Positions 1-6,382 of a DNA stretch of 11,689 nucleotides are shown in pieces. Each line of letters begins with the position of its first letter. The stretch's first letter is position 1. Below the pieces are notes generated by a model. The model was not told the DNA's origin. It ran no database searches and was given only the letters and a program-made list of their open reading frames with translations. Source of the DNA: CAZUEG01 sp043798775 (lineage in GTDB: Bacteria; Patescibacteriota; Minisyncoccia; Minisyncoccales; GWA2-46-15); contig JAZDOL010000020.1 of NCBI GenBank assembly GCA_043798775.1, positions 1 to 11,689 of the forward strand. The letters are read 5' to 3'. Both the position numbers and the translations under genes were made by a program.

Positions 1-110
1 CATTATAGCAATCTTGCTTAATATCCATTATAGCAATCTTGCTTAATATCCATTATAGCAATCTTGCTTAATATCCATTATAGCAATCTTGCTTAATATC
101 CATTATAGCA
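1..110. repeat. Perfect 25-bp tandem repeat, 4.4 copies, at the 3' end of pilM
   Basis: Four identical 25-bp units start at 1, 26, 51 and 76, followed by a 10-base partial copy at 101-110; identity stops at 111. Each unit contains the dyad AGCAA-TC-TTGCT (5-bp arms). Read on the minus strand, each also contains TGCTATAATG, an exact extended -10 (TGnTATAAT). The partial copy overlaps the last two codons and the TAA stop of pilM, so the gene's own end supplies the first TGCTATAATG. The period is not a multiple of three, so this is not an in-frame peptide repeat. There are no unique spacers, so it is not CRISPR. It could be a regulatory VNTR, iterons or an assembly artefact at a contig end. Confidence 0.95.
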
Positions 111-1170
111 GACCTCTCAATGCTACGCCCGTCACCACGGCATAGCTGGGGCCGATATCTTTGATTGCCGGTTCAAGAACTGACGGATAGTTAATATTTT
201 TAAACGGATTGGCAATTTCGATCTCTTTCTTTAAGCGATCTGATAAGTATTCCTTAAGCCCTGGCAGAAGCGCCGATCCTCCGGCGATGATTATTTTGTT
301 TATCTCTTTCACTTCAAGCTGATAATAATCATGGATAACTTTATCAGTCTCGCTGGCAATGATATCGATTAGGGGCATTAATGTTTTTGCCAAATTCATC
401 TCTGACGAACGTACTCCGTGTCGTCTTTTCATCCGCTCCGCTTCTTCGTAGTTAACGTTTAGCGTCTTCGATAATACTCTTGTTAATTCATTCCCCGAAA
501 TATCGAAGCTATGGCTTTCTCTAAGCTGTCCGTTGTCAACAATACTCATTGTTGTTGTTTGCGCTCCCATATCGATTATTCCGATCGTTTCGGTAATTCC
601 TTGAGCAACCGATCTTGCCAAGCCAAAGACCTCCGCCTCTAACGCGTTAACCTTCAGTTCTGCTAATTTCCCCACTTCTTCGTACTGATTTATGACCTCA
701 TGGGGCACAGCAACCATCAAAATCTTAATCTCGTCCTTCGCCTGATCCAAACCAGCGTCACCGATTATTGACCAGTCCAGAACAACTTCTGATAATGGTA
801 GGGGAATATGCTGTCGCGCCTCAAAACGGACTGCCATGGGGATTTCTTCTTTGGTCATCGGTGGCAACTTGAACGATGTAAAGAAACTGGAAAAGTCGGG
901 AATAGAAAAGATTGCTTCTTTGGTTGCAATTTGAGCGTTTTGATAAATATCCTTAATTGCCGAAGCTAGGTCGTAACTCGACAAAACAATCGCCCTTTGC
1001 TCTTTGTTTCTCAGCGGATCTCTGTAAAGAGACTTCATGCTTGTCTCGCCGTAATTCTCCAGCCGAACCCGCCCACCGTCACTGGACAGTTCCACAATTT
1101 TGATAGAGGAAGTTCCGATATCAATACCGGTAAACCTTTTAACGCTATTTTTGAATGGGGACCAAGTCAT
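103..1170 (-). CDS. pilM: Type IV pilus assembly protein PilM (actin-like ATPase)
   Basis: PilM is the cytoplasmic actin-fold ATPase that links the type IV pilus inner-membrane alignment complex (PilN/PilO) to the motor. The 355-residue protein has the expected length and layout. The phosphate-1 loop GIDIGTSSIK is at residues 15-24, a PilM-like region with FEARQHIPLP around 117-126, the phosphate-2 loop IGIIDMGAQTT at 196-206, and the adenosine motif IIIAGGSALLPG at 293-304. Start is ATG at 1168-1170; no Shine-Dalgarno is visible, but a TATAAT box lies 40 bases upstream. The gene is divergent from comFC. The usual pilN and pilO partners would follow to the left; instead the tandem repeat occupies the last 100 bases before the window edge. 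The TAA stop sits inside the repeat motif. Confidence 0.93.
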   Translation of the reverse strand: MTWSPFKNSVKRFTGIDIGTSSIKIVELSSDGGRVRLENYGETSMKSLYRDPLRNKEQRAIVLSSYDLASAIKDIYQNAQIATKEAIFSIPDFSSFFTSFKLPPMTKEEIPMAVRFEARQHIPLPLSEVVLDWSIIGDAGLDQAKDEIKILMVAVPHEVINQYEEVGKLAELKVNALEAEVFGLARSVAQGITETIGIIDMGAQTTTMSIVDNGQLRESHSFDISGNELTRVLSKTLNVNYEEAERMKRRHGVRSSEMNLAKTLMPLIDIIASETDKVIHDYYQLEVKEINKIIIAGGSALLPGLKEYLSDRLKKEIEIANPFKNINYPSVLEPAIKDIGPSYAVVTGVALRGLL

Positions 1171-1210
1171 TATAGATTGAACAGGATCGTCGTTACGTAT
1201 CCTACCTCAC

Positions 1211-1216
1211 ATTATA
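1211..1216 (-). promoter_or_regulatory. Candidate -10 box for pilM
   Basis: On the minus strand this reads exactly TATAAT. A weak -35 candidate (TTACTT) lies 16 bases upstream. Transcription would begin near 1204, giving a leader of roughly 34 nt before the pilM ATG. It is one of two back-to-back boxes in the 135-bp pilM-comFC divergent gap. Confidence 0.5.
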
Positions 1217-1259
1217 CGACAAAACTAATTAGAAGTAACCCGTTTTTTCTTTAATATAC

Positions 1260-1265
1260 TATAAT
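1260..1265 (+). promoter_or_regulatory. Candidate -10 box for comFC
   Basis: Exact TATAAT on the plus strand, 40 bases before the comFC ATG. No convincing -35 is seen 16-18 bases upstream. Its position opposite the pilM box suggests a divergent regulatory region. Confidence 0.4.
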
Positions 1266-1305
1266 ACCATAATAATCGTAGCAATAAACGAGCAGTCAAT
1301 TTTAA

Positions 1306-2013
1306 ATGACAATTTCCAGCATCAAAACAATAATTCTTGATCTTGTTTTTCCAAAGATATGCTTCGGTTGTGGCAGGGAGGGCGCTTACATATGCGACGA
1401 CTGTGTTGCTGTTATTGATATATCCCGTTACCGATATTGCTTGTGCTCCAAACCGGCCAAGACAATTGAAGGAGGGAAGTGTCATTTCTGCCAAAGCAAT
1501 AAACTCGACGGAATACTGTCTCCGGTATCGTACGAAACAGCGCTGGTGAAAAATATTGTAAAGAAATTCAAATACGAACCGCTAGTCAGGGGATTATCTA
1601 AAGAGTTGGCATCAATAATCGACAGTCATTTCAAACTTCTTGACGATTCGCCTAACTTTTCCGGCTTCGTGATAACAGCAATTCCTATGGACAATAAACG
1701 GTTAAGATGGCGCGGATACAATCAAGCAGAGGAGCTGGCAAAAGCGATAGCAACCACCATGGGATTGAAAACCGATTTTCGTGTCCTAAAAAAGATTAAA
1801 TCGAATCTCGTTCAAGCCGATTTAGATAAAAACCAGCGAAAAGAAAATGTCAGAGGAATATTTATGTGTCTAAATAAAACAGAGGTGAAGGGAAAAAACA
1901 TTTTAATAATCGACGATATCTATACGACCGGGGCAACAATGGAAGAAGCAGCAACCGTTCTCAAAGAAGCTGGCGCTAAAAAAGTATGGGGAGTTGTTTT
2001 TGCCCGCGGTTAA
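1306..2013 (+). CDS. comFC: ComF family protein (ComFC, phosphoribosyltransferase-like competence protein)
   Basis: ComFC-type proteins combine an N-terminal zinc-binding region with a phosphoribosyltransferase fold and act in DNA uptake/natural transformation (GntX in E. coli is related). The 235-residue product shows Cys pairs C19-x2-C22 and C30-x2-C33, then C45-x-C47 and C59-x2-C62, consistent with zinc fingers. The PRPP-binding loop IDDIYTTGATM lies at 202-212, near the C-terminus as expected. The region YNQAEELAKAIA before it is also typical of the family. Start is ATG at 1306 with no Shine-Dalgarno. This is the only plus-strand gene. Its stop overlaps the stop of the convergent gene at 2010-2453 by four bases, leaving no room for a separate terminator. 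With pilM and the pilin nearby, a DNA-uptake role is reasonable. Confidence 0.92.
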   Translation: MTISSIKTIILDLVFPKICFGCGREGAYICDDCVAVIDISRYRYCLCSKPAKTIEGGKCHFCQSNKLDGILSPVSYETALVKNIVKKFKYEPLVRGLSKELASIIDSHFKLLDDSPNFSGFVITAIPMDNKRLRWRGYNQAEELAKAIATTMGLKTDFRVLKKIKSNLVQADLDKNQRKENVRGIFMCLNKTEVKGKNILIIDDIYTTGATMEEAATVLKEAGAKKVWGVVFARG

Positions 2014-2453
2014 GCAATTTTCGATAAATCACCATTAATGACCATCGGCATCATTGCCAAAAGTTCTTCTTTATAGGACATATCGGGAATCTGGTTCAGG
2101 AGAAAGATCTTTTTCTTCAGATAAAAAGCGACTCCTATTTCCAAGAAAGTATTACCGCCGATATAGCCGGAAATGTTGTTTTTGTCGTAATTCAAAACCA
2201 GAATCGCGTCGGATTTGTTGATTTTATCGAAATATTCGCGAATCCGCCTTTCTTTCTCCTGCCAAACCCAGACTTCACCATCTTTAGCCGATTTTCTAAT
2301 AGCGTAATAGTCTTTTACGGAAATCATCTTGCCGTCTTTGTCCTGAATCTCCAGGGGCGGTATTTCTGCCGAATGATTTTCTTTTTCCAATTCGTTTTTT
2401 ACTTTTACCATTTCGTCGATAAAAGCAATACTCCCGCAGATTGTGATTTTCAT
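2010..2453 (-). CDS. Nucleoside 2-deoxyribosyltransferase-fold protein
   Basis: The 147-residue protein starts with MKITICGSIAF, a first strand and loop typical of the nucleoside 2-deoxyribosyltransferase/DUF4406-like fold. It contains SDAILVLNYD at 81-90 and GGNTFLEIGVAFYLKKKIFLLN at 99-120, where E105 occupies the position of the family's catalytic or conserved Glu (GxxxEIGxA). Known members cleave or transfer N-glycosidic bonds of deoxynucleosides or nucleotide derivatives in the cytoplasm; the substrate here cannot be read from sequence. Start is ATG at 2451-2453. It is the last gene of a minus-strand run after the uracil-DNA glycosylase and the carbonic-anhydrase-like protein, with about 100 bases separating it from the latter. 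It overlaps comFC tail to tail by four bases. Fold assignment is good; enzymatic role is inference. Confidence 0.7.
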   Translation of the reverse strand: MKITICGSIAFIDEMVKVKNELEKENHSAEIPPLEIQDKDGKMISVKDYYAIRKSAKDGEVWVWQEKERRIREYFDKINKSDAILVLNYDKNNISGYIGGNTFLEIGVAFYLKKKIFLLNQIPDMSYKEELLAMMPMVINGDLSKIA

Positions 2454-2553
2454 AGTTTACTAACAGACATAATTATGATAATCGTTTTATGAGTTCTTCT
2501 TCAAACCGACGGCTGCCGCAGAAAACAATTGATTTCATGTTTATTTGGTTAGT

Positions 2554-3195
2554 TTACTTCAATCTCATAAACCGTGAGATTTTTTGGTTCGTTAAGACCC
2601 TAACGGTCGCAATAAATATTTTTTCGATGTGCTTAGCAACAGCTTGCGGATCAATTTTATTGTCGTATTGCTTCAAATAAATCGCATAATACTCGGCGGC
2701 CCAAATGTCGCAAGAAAGAATCCCTAGTAATGGTAACTCATCCTGATCGACGGAAAAACCTTGTTTGTAATTCAAAACTGCCATCTTTGCTTGGTGTTCT
2801 TCAAGGTAATGAAGAACTTCTCCGCCACGTTCACTGACTCTTAACAATCTATCAACCGACTTAATCGCCTCAACCGCGCACACTTTTTTTGGAACTGTTT
2901 CTACCAGTCTCGCATAACCACAACCTAATCCTTCGTGTTTACTGTCGATATGGTCATCGATGTGGGCCGAAATCGGAATACTTACCCTACTAATCATTTC
3001 CCAAGCATCCTCTTCAGAATAACGATAAAGAGCCTTTATCGCATCGACCAAGCTATAGGTCGCTCCTGGTAAATTAACCGGATTCGTTTGGTTTTTTTCC
3101 TTAACGTTTCTTTCGTCGATACATACTAAACGAAAGATATTTGCTGGAGTTAATAAACTATATAGGTCGATAGTTTTGATGTTTGTCGTAGCCAT
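2554..3195 (-). CDS. Putative carbonic-anhydrase-like metalloprotein (zeta/cadmium-type resemblance)
   Basis: This 213-residue soluble protein has no signal peptide. It carries CIDER at 25-29, matching the C-x-D-x-R metal-ligand and Asp-Arg dyad motif of beta-class carbonic anhydrases. Next come LPGATYSLVDAI at 42-53 and a His-rich HIDDHIDSKHEGLGCG at 78-93. C25, H78 or H82, and C92 form a plausible Cys-His-Cys metal site. The H82-to-C92 spacing of ten, and roughly 53-57 residues between C25 and the His, resemble the cadmium/zinc (zeta) class as I recall it, rather than the HxxC of beta enzymes. Length fits one repeat of that class. If correct, it would interconvert CO2 and bicarbonate. It starts 25 bases after the glycosylase stop, so it is probably cotranscribed. 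The family call is motif-based and moderate; a non-catalytic relative remains possible. Confidence 0.5.
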   Translation of the reverse strand: MATTNIKTIDLYSLLTPANIFRLVCIDERNVKEKNQTNPVNLPGATYSLVDAIKALYRYSEEDAWEMISRVSIPISAHIDDHIDSKHEGLGCGYARLVETVPKKVCAVEAIKSVDRLLRVSERGGEVLHYLEEHQAKMAVLNYKQGFSVDQDELPLLGILSCDIWAAEYYAIYLKQYDNKIDPQAVAKHIEKIFIATVRVLTNQKISRFMRLK

Positions 3196-3220
3196 ATAAT
3201 TAAGCTTGATTTATTATTAT

Positions 3221-3859
3221 TCACTGGCTTAAAGTTTTTATATCTTTGATAAGCACTTCTTTATTTACGCCATGATACAAAGCAACCGCCGGATGATAAA
3301 GAGGAATAATCCGAATTGTACCGTAACTGGCGTTTCCCGTAAATATCTTGCCGTGGATTTGAGAAATTGATTTTAGTTCATTTTCCAGCCCGTATTTCTT
3401 CATAATGTAAGCCATGGAAAATCTTCCCAAAGTGGCAATTGTTTTTGGTTGGATAATTTCGATCTGGCGGTCCAAATATGGGGAGTATAAATCAATTTCT
3501 TCCGGCTGGGGGTCGCGATTTTCCGGAGGGCGGTCTTTAACAACATTGGTTATGTAAACATCCTCTCTTTTTAACCCGATAGACCCAATAAGTTCGTCAA
3601 GAATTCTCCCCGAGGCGCCACAAAACGGCCTTCCTTTAAGAGCTTCGTTCATTCCTGGCGCTTCGCCAATAAACATTATTTCTGCAAAATGATTTCCCTC
3701 GCCAATAACCGGAAAATAATGATTACCAATACGGTACTCATAAAGCGGCGATTCTTTCAAGCCGACTATTTCTTCTTTTATTTGTCTCAACTTTTCCGTC
3801 CGGTCGTCTGGTATATCAGCCATATTGTTCTCGATATAGTTATCTACATGATTAGGCAC
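3221..3859 (-). CDS. Family 4-like uracil-DNA glycosylase lacking the iron-sulfur cysteines
   Basis: The 212-residue protein matches family 4 uracil-DNA glycosylases along its length: IMFIGEAPGMNEA at 61-73, GRPFCGASG at 76-84, TNVVKDRPPENRDP at 104-117, a PxxLxR-type 'TIATLGRFS' strand at 140-148, and YHPA at 188-191. These enzymes remove uracil from DNA to start base excision repair. Family 4 normally holds a 4Fe-4S cluster with four Cys. By my alignment to the Thermotoga-type sequence those positions are L34, S37, D109 and Y125 here, and the only Cys is C80 in GRPFC. The first codon is GTG at 3857-3859; ATG at 3821-3823 (residue 13) is an equally good start and begins a more typical N-terminus. 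It is the first gene of a three-gene minus-strand run. Confidence 0.85.
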   Translation of the reverse strand: MPNHVDNYIENNMADIPDDRTEKLRQIKEEIVGLKESPLYEYRIGNHYFPVIGEGNHFAEIMFIGEAPGMNEALKGRPFCGASGRILDELIGSIGLKREDVYITNVVKDRPPENRDPQPEEIDLYSPYLDRQIEIIQPKTIATLGRFSMAYIMKKYGLENELKSISQIHGKIFTGNASYGTIRIIPLYHPAVALYHGVNKEVLIKDIKTLSQ

Positions 3860-3900
3860 CTAAGGCGGATTGGCAATAATGTTTATTAACTTCATTTTGT

Positions 3901-4443
3901 TTATTCCCAAATGCCGGTTACAGAGTTATACATTGTACAACCGAAACCCAATACCAGCCGGCAAAGCCCTACGTGAACCGCCCCGCCATTAGGAGGACAG
4001 TAATAAGTAGTCCAACCGGGATAATGGCCGCAGTGCATCAATCTCCCATTATATGAATTATATGCGTATATCAGATTTGCTTCTCCGCTAACCCATACAT
4101 ATTGATACCAAACCCATTCTCTAGGAGATTGCGGCCAAATTCCGTAGCTTGATCCCAAAGTGCAAATATCATTTGTTGGCTTAGTCGGAGAATTAGGAAT
4201 GGTCACTTTTCCTCCTTCAGCATCGCACAACTGAATAGCTCTCGCTAACTGGCTTCCCGTGGAAAAAGCTGCCGTATCTTTTGCTTTGTCTACCGCCCCT
4301 CTTAAGCTCACTAAAACGATTGACGACAAAAGGCCAATTATCGCTATGACAACCAAAAGTTCGATAAGAGTGAACCCTGAAGTTGCCACGACCGAATGGC
4401 TGGTTTTTGCAATATCATTGTGACGCAAACGGCAGTTTGTCAT
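3901..4443 (-). CDS. Type IV pilin/pseudopilin-like protein with class III-type leader
   Basis: A hydrophilic leader of about 23 residues ends in Gly before FTLIELLVVIAIIGLLSSIV, the canonical prepilin peptidase site and N-methylated helix, including Glu at mature position 5. Such proteins are cleaved and methylated by PilD and assembled into pili or pseudopili. The mature part has six Cys (in QLCD, DICT, MHCG, YYCP, GLCR and FGCT) and is rich in Tyr, Trp and Gly, suggesting a disulfide-stabilised globular domain outside the cell. I chose ATG at 4441-4443; an in-frame TTG twelve bases further upstream (4453-4455) is less likely. It follows the one-helix membrane protein gene by 24 bases and is probably cotranscribed. 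PilM in the same window supports an operating type IV pilus. Major versus minor pilin cannot be told. Confidence 0.9.
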   Translation of the reverse strand: MTNCRLRHNDIAKTSHSVVATSGFTLIELLVVIAIIGLLSSIVLVSLRGAVDKAKDTAAFSTGSQLARAIQLCDAEGGKVTIPNSPTKPTNDICTLGSSYGIWPQSPREWVWYQYVWVSGEANLIYAYNSYNGRLMHCGHYPGWTTYYCPPNGGAVHVGLCRLVLGFGCTMYNSVTGIWE

Positions 4444-4467
4444 AAAGTTGACCAACTATTTTGTTAT

Positions 4468-4812
4468 TTAAGGAACCACCATGGGGGGAGGAGTCACTTC
4501 GGGGGGAATGTCTCTGAATATTTCTGTGCCCGGCATCCCCGGTTTAAGAGGTTTTTCTTTATCACCGGAAAGCAATAATAGCGCTATAACAATTGCCATG
4601 ACCGCAAAGCCGACCATGACATAGCTTGCCTGCTTTTCGTTTTTTATCAATCCGCCCGAATATTTAATTATCCATTGGATGATTTTTGGGGTACCTGGTA
4701 AAAATATTTGAGCAGGTCGCTGTTTCCCGCCTTGGAATTCTATACCACTGTCGGAACTTTTTAACCTACCACTCAAATCTATTGATTCATCATTTTTATC
4801 ACCTTGATTCAT
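4468..4812 (-). CDS. Conserved single-helix membrane protein, function unknown
   Basis: From ATG at 4810-4812 the product is 114 residues: a polar N-terminus of about 60 residues, one membrane helix at about 64-82 (YVMVGFAVMAIVIALLLL), and a Pro-rich tail ending PPPMVVP. The segment before the helix (KIIQWIIKYSGGL then IKNEKQAS) is basic and amphipathic, and I recognise it as typical of small membrane proteins in Patescibacteria; that is memory, not a search. An in-frame ATG at 4879-4881 would add 23 unlikely residues and place the start against the hairpin at 4884-4908, so I prefer the shorter form. It precedes the pilin gene closely, so a role at the cell envelope with the pilus is possible but unproven. 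Confidence 0.7.
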   Translation of the reverse strand: MNQGDKNDESIDLSGRLKSSDSGIEFQGGKQRPAQIFLPGTPKIIQWIIKYSGGLIKNEKQASYVMVGFAVMAIVIALLLLSGDKEKPLKPGMPGTEIFRDIPPEVTPPPMVVP

Positions 4813-4883
4813 AGGATTTATGAAAATTAATTTACTGTATTTTGTGTGAATAATTTGTAATTTGGAAAAATGGCATCGCATTC

Positions 4884-4908
4884 TTTTGGCGGACTGCGTC
4901 CGCCAAAA
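4884..4908. terminator. Perfect 11-bp hairpin (GGCGGAC/GTCCGCC), likely terminator of the Bro-N gene
   Basis: Bases 4884-4894 (TTTTGGCGGAC) pair perfectly with 4898-4908 (GTCCGCCAAAA) around a three-base TGC loop. It lies 22 bases past the Bro-N stop on the minus strand. The flanking A/T runs give a short U tract in either direction, so it may terminate transcription both ways. The same GGCGG-CTGCGTC core recurs at 5834-5853, marking it as one of a small repeat family. Confidence 0.75.
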
Positions 4909-4930
4909 TCCTATGGCTTAGCAGCTTTGA

Positions 4931-5803
4931 TTAAGACGCTATTGATTCTCCCGTAGTTCGTCCGGTTAGTTGTTTATGATTTCTATTTGTCAAAAAATTT
5001 CTGCCGCTTACCACCATTTTACCTGTTTTGGCTTCTAATTCCAACCGCCCGTTTTTAGCAATTCGCCCGCCCTTTTTAGCCGGAACCTTATTTTCCTTCA
5101 ATCCTTTGGTTTCCATAGTTTCAGCAATTTGGCGGGTAGAAAGCTCGGCCAAAGCCGTAAAAATCAACTCTGCGTCTGACATATGATCGCGTAAATTTTC
5201 TCTCCGCAAGTTTTTCAAATTTTTATGTTCCCTTACCGTCAAATCGCTCCATTCTTGATGGATAATATTAGTCAAAATTGCATATTCTTTTTTCTCTTTC
5301 ACTTCATTATCTTTCCAGTAATCCGTGAGTTTATTGCGAATTTCCTGCCCCATCATTCTTTGTTGAATCCATTTTTGATCCCGACCCATTTTTTGCCAAT
5401 AATCACGGGAGCGATTGAGCGCCTTCTCTGGATCGTTTATTTCTTCTATTCTTTCATAGCCAACCCGCGCCAACCAAAGTTTAATCGGCTCGGCTTTTTT
5501 ACTCGGGATTGACTGAATCAGCCGTAGCAATATTTCCGTATCGGCCACATCGGTCTTATAATATTTGCCATCGGAGGATTGGAGTTTCGGTTGGTTACAT
5601 TTTGTGACCAACTCGCTTCCTTCTCGTTTTAGACGATTTTTAAGAGTGGCCCAATAACTTTTAGCTTTTTTGAAGTCGGCTTGCTCAATCAAAATAGCGA
5701 CAATATCAATTACGGAAAAGAACCATTTTTCTTGTTTCTTGTCCCAAATCCGGCGAATTTTTTGACCTTTAAAAATAGTTAAATTCTTTGGTTGGTTTTC
5801 CAT
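4931..5803 (-). CDS. Bro-N domain protein (phage antirepressor/DinD-like)
   Basis: The 290-residue protein begins with a Bro-N-type DNA-binding domain at about 8-115, with IRRIWDKKQEKWFFSVIDIV at 16-35, a YWATLKNRLK segment and a DTEILLRLIQSIPS-xx-AEPIKLWLA region. Such domains occur in phage antirepressors, baculovirus BRO proteins and DinD-type proteins. The middle and C-terminal half is helical and charged and ends with a basic stretch, including KTGKMVVSGRNF, seen in related bacterial proteins. It is likely a cytoplasmic DNA-binding regulator; its target is unknown. ATG at 5801-5803 is preceded by no Shine-Dalgarno, but a TAAAAT box lies exactly six bases upstream, fitting leaderless expression. 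It sits next to tRNA-Ser and a RhuM-Fic gene between GGCGG hairpins, consistent with an acquired segment. Confidence 0.8.
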   Translation of the reverse strand: MENQPKNLTIFKGQKIRRIWDKKQEKWFFSVIDIVAILIEQADFKKAKSYWATLKNRLKREGSELVTKCNQPKLQSSDGKYYKTDVADTEILLRLIQSIPSKKAEPIKLWLARVGYERIEEINDPEKALNRSRDYWQKMGRDQKWIQQRMMGQEIRNKLTDYWKDNEVKEKKEYAILTNIIHQEWSDLTVREHKNLKNLRRENLRDHMSDAELIFTALAELSTRQIAETMETKGLKENKVPAKKGGRIAKNGRLELEAKTGKMVVSGRNFLTNRNHKQLTGRTTGESIAS

Positions 5804-5809
5804 ATTTTT

Positions 5810-5815
5810 ATTTTA
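5810..5815 (-). promoter_or_regulatory. Candidate -10 box for a leaderless Bro-N transcript
   Basis: On the minus strand this reads TAAAAT, five of six matches to TATAAT, and only six bases separate it from the ATG at 5803. Transcription would start at or next to the A of the ATG. No -35 was recognised, and the surrounding AT richness makes chance matches likely. Confidence 0.3.
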
Positions 5816-5833
5816 TTACTGATACCCAGACCC

Positions 5834-5880
5834 TTGGCGGGCTGCGTCACGCCGTAGCTCGCCGCTTCGGCGAGCGAAGG
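5834..5880. repeat. Degenerate GGCGG repeat plus 8-bp hairpin downstream of tRNA-Ser
   Basis: Bases 5834-5853 (CTTGGCGGGCTGCGTCACGCC, split here as CTTGGCGGGC and TGCGTCACGCC) are a decayed copy of the hairpin at 4884-4908. They are followed by a perfect stem: GCTCGCCG at 5857-5864, loop CTT, CGGCGAGC at 5868-5875. On the minus strand this stem begins just seven bases after the tRNA 3' end, so it could aid 3' processing or termination, although there is no U tract. Confidence 0.65.
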
Positions 5881-5881
5881 C

Positions 5882-5968
5882 GGAGGGAGCAGGATTCGAA
5901 CCTGCGATAGGCTTTTGACCTACAATGGTTTTCAAGACCATCCCGTTCAACCACTCCGGCATCCCTCC
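5882..5968 (-). tRNA. tRNA-Ser(UGA)
   Basis: An 87-nt class II tRNA. The acceptor stem GGAGGGA pairs with TCCCTCC. The anticodon stem ATGGT/ACCAT encloses the loop CTTGAAA with anticodon TGA at 5932-5934, reading UCN codons. A long variable arm (TAGG...CCTA stem) and the T arm GCAGG-TTCGAAT-CCTGC are complete. The 3' CCA is not encoded; GCC follows. The mature 5' end lies three bases past the stop codon of the four-helix membrane protein gene, so the tRNA is probably cut from a shared transcript by RNase P, or has a promoter inside that gene. Confidence 0.97.
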
Positions 5969-5971
5969 ATC

Positions 5972-6382
5972 TCATGGTTTTCTGGTATTAAATACTAACA
6001 ATACCGCTCCAAAAATGATACACCCAAGACATATCAAGTAAAAGAGAATATCGGCAACATTCGATAATCCCACTCCATTTTGTAAATTGAAAATCAGGTC
6101 GATTACCCCCAGAAATGTCATCTGTCCCCCGGCGAATATCGATAATTGCCGATGGATATTTTTACGGTACGCCCACGGGCTCATCGAAAGAACTAAAACG
6201 ATCGCTAACGATAAATCGGCAAAGGGAAATGCCCGCTCGTGAATTGCCTGGCACTCTGATAGTCCTAATAGGTTAAAGTCCGGACTATCGCTAATAAATA
6301 TCGTCCAGAATACAACTCCGCTTAAGATAGCGATAATTTTTATTGCGTTAATAATCTTGTCTGTTTTGTCTGTCATTGCCAT
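5972..6382 (-). CDS. Hypothetical four-helix membrane protein
   Basis: The 136-residue protein has four predicted membrane segments at about 11-30, 53-71, 80-98 and 108-130, short loops, and an RKP C-terminus. I do not recognise the family. Two Cys (C44 and C119) and no obvious catalytic motif are visible. ATG at 6380-6382 directly abuts the TAA stop of the RhuM-Fic gene with no intervening base, which suggests translational coupling; a second ATG at residue 3 is also possible. The coupling makes it a candidate partner of the RhuM-Fic protein, for example a membrane target or effector, but that is inference. Its stop is followed after three bases by tRNA-Ser. Confidence 0.75.
   Translation of the reverse strand: MAMTDKTDKIINAIKIIAILSGVVFWTIFISDSPDFNLLGLSECQAIHERAFPFADLSLAIVLVLSMSPWAYRKNIHRQLSIFAGGQMTFLGVIDLIFNLQNGVGLSNVADILFYLICLGCIIFGAVLLVFNTRKP

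Noticed and set aside
1..110. CRISPR array
   Set aside because: The 25-bp units are directly contiguous with no unique spacers, and no cas gene is in view.
997..1254. Plus-strand open frame opposite the 5' end of pilM
   Set aside because: It lies mostly antisense to the well-supported pilM coding region and shows no domain or composition of a real protein.
2489..2680. Plus-strand open frame of 63 codons
   Set aside because: Two thirds overlaps the 3' end of the carbonic-anhydrase-like gene on the opposite strand, and the product resembles nothing.
4444..4455. TTG start (4453-4455) for the pilin gene
   Set aside because: An ATG four codons downstream gives a leader of normal length and needs no rare start codon.
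4813..4881. Upstream ATG (4879-4881) for the one-helix membrane protein
   Set aside because: The added 23 residues are unlike the rest, and the start would sit three bases from the stem of the 4884-4908 hairpin; ATG at 4810-4812 gives a natural N-terminus.
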